From the NCBI GenBank assembly GCA_004325065.1, contig PITI01000130.1:1-20156 (forward strand): 20,156 bases of DNA, read 5' to 3'. Made by a program: the position numbers and the translations under genes. The DNA is from Hamiltosporidium magnivora. Its lineage: Eukaryota > Microsporidia > Dubosqiidae. The first letter of the stretch is position 1. Each line of letters opens with the position of its first letter. Positions 19,539 to 20,156 of this stretch are shown here, one piece after another. Under the pieces are notes generated by a model. That model did no database searches. It worked only from the letters and a program-made list of their open reading frames with translations, and was not told the DNA's origin.

Positions 19539-19736
19539 TCAAAATTTGTGAAAAATAAACCGTAAAGCGACAAAAAAACATATCTTTATTGCGTATAATT
19601 GTCGATGCGAAAAATTTAATCGAGAACCCAACCCTAATTTAATTTCAAGTTCAAAAAAAAAACAGATAAAACCTACAAACTGTACCGCAAAAACAACAAA
19701 TGAGACATAAAACACGTAAATAGCTATTGCTTTCAT
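19539..19736 (-). CDS. Weak candidate small membrane or secreted protein
   Basis: A 65-codon frame from ATG 19736-19734 to TGA at 19539. It starts MKAIAIYVFYVSFVVFAVQF and stays hydrophobic to about residue 28, like a signal peptide or single membrane segment, followed by EIKLGLGSRLNFSHRQLYA and a second hydrophobic stretch ending at HKF. A run of nine T within the frame could hide a frameshift. No relative was found in the window, and nothing upstream resembles the motif at 7041-7056 closely. In DNA this rich in T, hydrophobic frames of this size can arise by chance, so this remains a candidate only. Confidence 0.25.
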   Translation of the reverse strand: MKAIAIYVFYVSFVVFAVQFVGFICFFFELEIKLGLGSRLNFSHRQLYAIKICFFVALRFIFHKF

Positions 19737-20156
19737 TATTTTAGAAAATAAGGTCTGAATATATTCAAATTTTTATATGAAAAATATTATAGAACATATC
19801 TATACTTCACTATTTTCTTTTTAAATAAAATATGATTTAGGATAAAAGAGGCTTATTAAAATAGTCAGGCATTTATTCGAACTCTTCACGATATATCAAT
19901 TACAGATACTAGAATTTTTTTCCATTTGTGCCGTTTATTTCTAACTTCAAAAAATCTATGGTTTTTGTTCATCATAGTATTTTTTATTGATATATAACAA
20001 TTCAATGGTCTATTAAAAATTGAAGTTCTTTATAAACCAAGGAATTTTAAGGAGATTTTTAAATTTACAAAGGAATTTTTTTCATTTTAAAAATATACCG
20101 TCAGATTGGTGAATAATTTATTTAAAAAATATCAAAGCTTTATTCATTTAAGCAAA
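19737..20156. other. AT-rich non-coding right end
   Basis: About 420 bp of AT-rich sequence with no supported gene, RNA or repeat. Confidence 0.45.

Noticed and set aside
1..20156. CRISPR array, prophage, bacterial operon or viral genome segment
   Set aside because: No regularly spaced short repeats, no tightly packed genes, no ribosome-binding sites and no viral structural or replication genes; all recognisable proteins apart from three small frames are LINE fragments.

Overview
This window looks like transposon-rich, non-coding DNA from a very AT-rich eukaryote. By eye it is roughly 70-75% A+T, and no base counts were run. Evidence for a eukaryote is a family of LINE retrotransposons with a restriction-like endonuclease (RLE) domain, a tRNA-derived SINE family with a clean target-site duplication, and the lack of any bacterial-style gene packing or ribosome-binding sites. 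An invertebrate such as an arthropod, or an AT-rich parasite such as a microsporidian, would both fit. The sequence alone does not settle which.

Layout: (1) 1-239, minus strand, is the start of an open protein-coding gene with a proline-rich stretch; it runs off the left edge. (2) 929-1166 and 16031-16264 are two copies, in the same orientation, of a comparatively GC-rich repeat of about 235 bp. (3) 2249-2473, minus strand, is a 225-bp tRNA-derived SINE with an exact 11-bp target-site duplication; a second, older copy lies at 6104-6331 on the plus strand. (4) From about 3.5 to 15.05 kb there are three decayed copies, all plus strand, of one RLE-type LINE family: A (about 3480-6060), C (about 7380-11009) and B (about 11640-15050). 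C is the most readable and can be followed from its N-terminal region through reverse transcriptase and zinc knuckle to endonuclease and C-terminal tail. A has lost about 0.8 kb covering the reverse-transcriptase core. (5) A and B, but apparently not C, are followed by the same further segment (about 6332-7300 and about 15051-15860). That segment carries a small minus-strand gene for a possibly secreted protein, open in A and frameshifted in B, with an identical 16-bp TATA-like motif at the same distance from both start codons. (6) From 16.3 kb to the right end the sequence is extremely AT-rich, with only one weak candidate gene (19539-19736, minus).

How the parts relate: none of the LINE copies can be active, because stops and frameshifts break every domain and key catalytic residues are changed. 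The A/B similarity is best explained by an old duplication of a block holding a LINE plus the adjacent small gene. The SINE in A is absent from the matching place in B, so it inserted after that duplication. No CRISPR array, rRNA, intact tRNA gene or complete transposase was seen. No specialised defence-type or novel enzymatic system was found; the most promising new items are the SINE family, the duplicated small gene with its shared promoter motif, and the GC-rich repeat pair.
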